DNA of 64,000 nt. Source: Micromonospora sp. RP3T. GTDB lineage: Bacteria > Actinomycetota > Actinomycetes > Mycobacteriales > Micromonosporaceae. The notes under the pieces were generated by a model. It ran no database searches, was not told the origin of the DNA, and saw nothing but the letters and a program-made list of their open reading frames with translations. Where the stretch lies: NCBI RefSeq assembly GCF_003027925.1, contig NZ_PYPS01000001.1, positions 248,001-312,000 on the forward strand, given 5' to 3'. Position numbers and translations under genes: made by a program. Numbering within the stretch: position 1 is the first letter of the stretch; the number at the start of each line of letters is the position of its first letter. Positions 61,114 to 64,000 of the stretch are shown one piece after another.

Positions 61114-63660
61114 GTGGGCAGGGGTGAACTGCGGATCTATCTCGGGGCGGCCCCGGGGGTCGGCAAGACGTACGCCATGCTGGAGGAGGCCCAACGTCGG
61201 GCCGAACGTGGCACGGACGTGGTGATCGGTTTCGTCGAGACGCACGGCCGTGAGCACACCGCCGCCATGCTCGGCGACCTGGAGGTGGTGCCGCGTCGGT
61301 CGATGACCTACCGGGGCGTCGACTTCACCGAGATGGACCTCGACGCGGTGCTGGCCCGCCGGCCCGAGGTGGTGGTGGTCGACGAACTGGCCCACACCAA
61401 CGTCCCCGGCTCCCGGCACGACAAGCGCTGGCAGGACGTGCAGGAGCTGCTCGACGCCGGGATCAGCGTGCTCTCCACGGTCAACGTCCAGCACCTGGAG
61501 TCGCTCAACGACGTCGTCGCCCGGATCACCGGCACCACCCAGCGGGAGACCGTGCCGGACCAGGTGGTGCGCGCCGCCGAACAGGTCGAACTGGTGGACA
61601 TGACACCGGAGGCGCTGCGTCGCCGGATGGCGCACGGCAACATCTACCGGCCGGACCGGATCGACGCCGCGCTGGGCAACTACTTCCGGGTCGGCAACCT
61701 GACCGCGCTGCGCGAGCTGGCGCTGCTCTGGCTGGCCGACAAGGTCGACGAGCAGCTCGACGCGTACCGGGCCCAGCAGGGCATCTCGGACACCTGGGAG
61801 GCGCGGGAACGCGTGGTCGTCGCACTCACCGGTGGCCCCGAGGGCGAGACGTTGATCCGCCGGGCCGCCCGGATCGCCGCCCGAAGCAAGGGCACCGACC
61901 TGCTCGCCGTGCACGTGGCCCGCAGCGACGGGCTGGCCGGCGCGGACCCGGCCCAACTGGCCCGGCAGCGGGTGCTGGCGGAGAGCCTCGGCGGCACGTA
62001 CCACCAGGTGCTCGGCACCGACGTGCCGGCCGCGCTGCTCGACTTCGCCCGGGGCGTCAACGCCACCCAGCTCGTGCTCGGCGCCAGCCGCCGGGGCCGG
62101 TTCGCCCAGGTGCTCTCCCGGGGCGTCGGCGTGACCACCACCGCGCTCTCCGGCCCGATCGACGTGCACCTGGTCACCCATCCCCAGGCCGGGCGCGGAC
62201 GCCGTGGCGCGGCGGTGCCGGCCGCGTTGTCCCGCCGCCGGCGGCTGCTCGGGTACGCGCTGGCCGTGCTCGGCATGCCGCTGCTCACGCTGCTGCTGCG
62301 GACGCTGCCGGACCTCACCCTGACCAACGACATCCTGCTCTTCCTCGCCGGTGTGGTCGGCGTGGCGCTGGTCGGCGGGCTGTGGCCGGCGCTGGTCGCC
62401 GCGCTCGGCGGCTCGCTGCTGCTCAACTGGTTCTTCACCCCGCCGTTCCACACGCTGACCATCGCCGAGGCGGACAACCTGCTCGCGCTCGGCGTGTTCG
62501 TCGGCGTGGCGTTCGCGGTGAGCGGGGTGGTCGACGTGGCGGCCCGGCGTACCCGGGAGGCGGCACGGGCGTCCGCCGACGCGCAGACGCTGGCCACCGT
62601 CGCCGGCAGCGTGCTGCGTGGCGCGCGCCCGCTTCCGGCGCTGCTGGACCGGCTCCGGGAGACGTTCGGGCTGCGCGCGGTCAGCGTGCTCGAACTCGCC
62701 GCCGAGGCGGAGGGACGGCCGGCCCGGTCCCGCGACGAGGCCGCCTGGCGGGTGGTGGCCAGCGTCGGCGACGCGCCGCCGGGCAGTCCGGACGCGGGCG
62801 AGACGGTGGTGCCGGTGGACGACCGGCTCAGCGTGGTGCTCGCCGGCCGGCGGCTGGCGGCAGCCGACCGCCGGGTGGTCGAGGCGTTCGCCGCCCAGGC
62901 CGCCGTCGCGCTGCGCCAGGAGCGGCTCGCCGAGGAGGCCGCCACCGCCCGCCCGCTGGCCGCCGCCGACCGGATGCGCACCGCGCTGCTCGCCGCCGTC
63001 AGCCACGACCTGCGGACGCCGCTGGCCTCGGCCAAGGCCGCGGTGAGCAGCCTGCGCAGCCACGACGTCGAGTTCGACGCCGACGACTCGGAGGAACTGC
63101 TGGCCACCGCCGACGAGTCGCTGGACCGGTTGGGCCGGCTGGTGGCTAACCTGCTCGACATGAGCCGGTTGCAGGCCGGCGCGCTCGGCGTCGCCGCGAC
63201 CGCGATCGGGCTGGAGGACGCCGTACCCCGGGCGTTGGACGAGCTGGGCCCGGTGGCGGCCGAGGTGACCACGGACATCCCGGCGGACCTGCCGGCGGCG
63301 CTGGCCGATCCCGGCCTGCTGGAACGGGTGCTGGTCAACATCGTCGCCAACGCCCTGCGGCACAGCCCGCCCGGCCGGCCGCCGACGATCACCGGCAGCG
63401 CGCACGCCGGCCAGGTCGAGGTGCGGGTGATCGACACCGGCCCGGGCATCCCGGAGGACCGGTGGGAGCACGTGTTCCTGCCGTTCCAGCGCCTCGGCGA
63501 CCGGGACAACCGGACCGGGGTGGGGCTGGGCCTGGCACTGTCCCGGGGGCTCGCCGAGGCGATGGGTGGCAGCATCACCCCGGAGACCACGCCCGGCGGC
63601 GGTCTCACCATGGTGCTGCGGCTGCCCGCCGCCACCGAGTCGGAAGGGCCGCGGGAATGA
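61114..63660 (+). CDS. kdpD: Sensor histidine kinase KdpD
   Basis: 848 residues. N-terminal KdpD domain with Walker A GAAPGVGKT (about 11-19) and the VDELAHTNVPGSRHDKRWQDVQELL segment; a USP-like domain (VVALTGGPEGETLIRRAARIA); four membrane helices of DUF4118 type (about 370-470); a GAF-like domain; HisKA with phospho-His631 (VSHDLRTPLASAKAAVSSL); and HATPase (VNIVANALRHSPP, DTGPGI, GLGLALSRGLAEAMGG). Senses potassium limitation and controls KdpE. GTG 61114 follows GGAAGGAT. ATGA overlap with kdpE. Confidence 0.95.
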   Translation: MGRGELRIYLGAAPGVGKTYAMLEEAQRRAERGTDVVIGFVETHGREHTAAMLGDLEVVPRRSMTYRGVDFTEMDLDAVLARRPEVVVVDELAHTNVPGSRHDKRWQDVQELLDAGISVLSTVNVQHLESLNDVVARITGTTQRETVPDQVVRAAEQVELVDMTPEALRRRMAHGNIYRPDRIDAALGNYFRVGNLTALRELALLWLADKVDEQLDAYRAQQGISDTWEARERVVVALTGGPEGETLIRRAARIAARSKGTDLLAVHVARSDGLAGADPAQLARQRVLAESLGGTYHQVLGTDVPAALLDFARGVNATQLVLGASRRGRFAQVLSRGVGVTTTALSGPIDVHLVTHPQAGRGRRGAAVPAALSRRRRLLGYALAVLGMPLLTLLLRTLPDLTLTNDILLFLAGVVGVALVGGLWPALVAALGGSLLLNWFFTPPFHTLTIAEADNLLALGVFVGVAFAVSGVVDVAARRTREAARASADAQTLATVAGSVLRGARPLPALLDRLRETFGLRAVSVLELAAEAEGRPARSRDEAAWRVVASVGDAPPGSPDAGETVVPVDDRLSVVLAGRRLAAADRRVVEAFAAQAAVALRQERLAEEAATARPLAAADRMRTALLAAVSHDLRTPLASAKAAVSSLRSHDVEFDADDSEELLATADESLDRLGRLVANLLDMSRLQAGALGVAATAIGLEDAVPRALDELGPVAAEVTTDIPADLPAALADPGLLERVLVNIVANALRHSPPGRPPTITGSAHAGQVEVRVIDTGPGIPEDRWEHVFLPFQRLGDRDNRTGVGLGLALSRGLAEAMGGSITPETTPGGGLTMVLRLPAATESEGPRE

Positions 63661-64000
63661 CGCGCATCCTGGTCGTCGACGACGAGCCGCAGATCCTGCG
63701 CGCCCTGCGGATCAACCTGCGCGCCCGGGGCTACGACGTCGAGGTGGCCGATACCGGCGCCGCCGCGCTGAAGGCCGCCGCCGCCCACCCGCCGGACCTG
63801 GTGGTGCTCGATCTCGGCCTGCCCGACCTGGACGGCACCGAGGTCATCCGAGGGCTGCGCGGCTGGACCACCGTGCCGATCATCGTGCTCTCCGGTCGGG
63901 CCGGCAGCGAGGACAAGGTCGCCGCGCTGGACGCGGGCGCCGACGACTACGTCACCAAGCCGTTCGGGGTGGACGAGCTGCTCGCCCGGATCCGCGCGGT
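63657..64000 (+). CDS. kdpE: Response regulator KdpE, 3' truncated
   Basis: The first 114 residues are visible: a receiver domain with ILVVDDEPQILRAL, phospho-acceptor Asp in LVVLDLGLPDLDG, the Ser/Gly in IIVLSGR, and the Lys in DDYVTKPFGVDELLARIRAV. The winged-helix part lies beyond the window. Its ATG overlaps the kdpD stop (ATGA). It should activate the kdpFABC operon upstream. Confidence 0.93.
   Translation, partial: MTRILVVDDEPQILRALRINLRARGYDVEVADTGAAALKAAAAHPPDLVVLDLGLPDLDGTEVIRGLRGWTTVPIIVLSGRAGSEDKVAALDAGADDYVTKPFGVDELLARIRA

Noticed and set aside
61042-63471. Long minus-strand open frame opposite kdpD
   Set aside because: Same reason: low-complexity Arg/His/Gln-rich translation without motifs, entirely inside kdpD.
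1-64000. tRNA, rRNA, CRISPR, insertion sequence, prophage or integrated element
   Set aside because: No cloverleaf-like stretch ending in CCA, no repeat-spacer array, and no transposase, integrase or phage structural protein was seen by eye; small RNAs cannot be excluded.

Overview
The window is about 72-75% GC (by eye), densely coded, rich in GTG starts preceded by GGAGG-type ribosome sites, and carries a set of genes typical of filamentous actinomycetes (XRE-DUF5753/DUF397 pair, ESX-type secretion with mycosin, MT0933-like and CsbD-like small proteins, F420/PPOX-class oxidoreductase, ECF42 sigma factor with a YCII partner). Dispersed intergenic hairpins built on GGGGGCCCC/GCGTTAA and on GATC-(A/T)-TG ends resemble elements I associate with Micromonosporaceae, so a Micromonospora-like chromosome is my best guess. 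No transposase, phage gene, CRISPR array, rRNA or tRNA was seen, and no gene-free stretch exceeds about 300 bases.

Layout. 1-4.8 kb: end of a teichoic-acid-type glycerophosphotransferase, a sugar-ABC ATPase, and an autoregulated wHTH/MFS pair. 4.8-7.5 kb: a divergent Cys-rich small gene and XRE/DUF397 pair, then a minus-strand kinase-like P-loop gene and a partner. 7.6-11.3 kb: hotdog thioesterase, and a HAD phosphomutase coupled to a GH65 phosphorylase. 11.3-20 kb: thioredoxin/MerR, hydrolase, AI-2E-type permease, small stress-type proteins, a secreted S1 pseudoprotease with FG-GAP repeats, and a lipocalin.

20.1-34.2 kb: a complete type VII (ESX-like) secretion locus with eccB, eccE, eccD, eccC, a YbaB-like gene, three small unknown genes, two WXG100 genes and mycP, plus a Gly/Pro-rich WXG-like substrate and its partner.

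34.2-42.5 kb: wHTH regulator, beta-carbonic anhydrase, a coiled-coil cell-wall protein whose leader is a c-di-AMP (ydaO) riboswitch, YibE/F, and a copper cluster csoR<>copZ-(His-rich secreted protein)-copA with two CsoR operators. 42.5-55.9 kb: ECF42 sigma/YCII/DHFR-like operon with a GntR domain in the same open frame as YCII, DUF2786, DUF3152, a two-component system with a phased direct repeat before a DUF2231 gene, aldo/keto reductase, RsbW-like ATPase, methyltransferase, PHB-depolymerase-like esterase, FUSC permease and small membrane genes. 56.1-64 kb: kdp operon (27-aa leader microprotein, kdpF, kdpA, kdpB, kdpC) followed by kdpD and the truncated kdpE, for high-affinity potassium uptake.

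The most noteworthy points are the riboswitch, the pseudoprotease with both catalytic His and Ser replaced, three helically phased direct-repeat candidate operators (10-11 bp period), the startless GntR-YCII fused frame, and the accessory gene set of the ESX locus.
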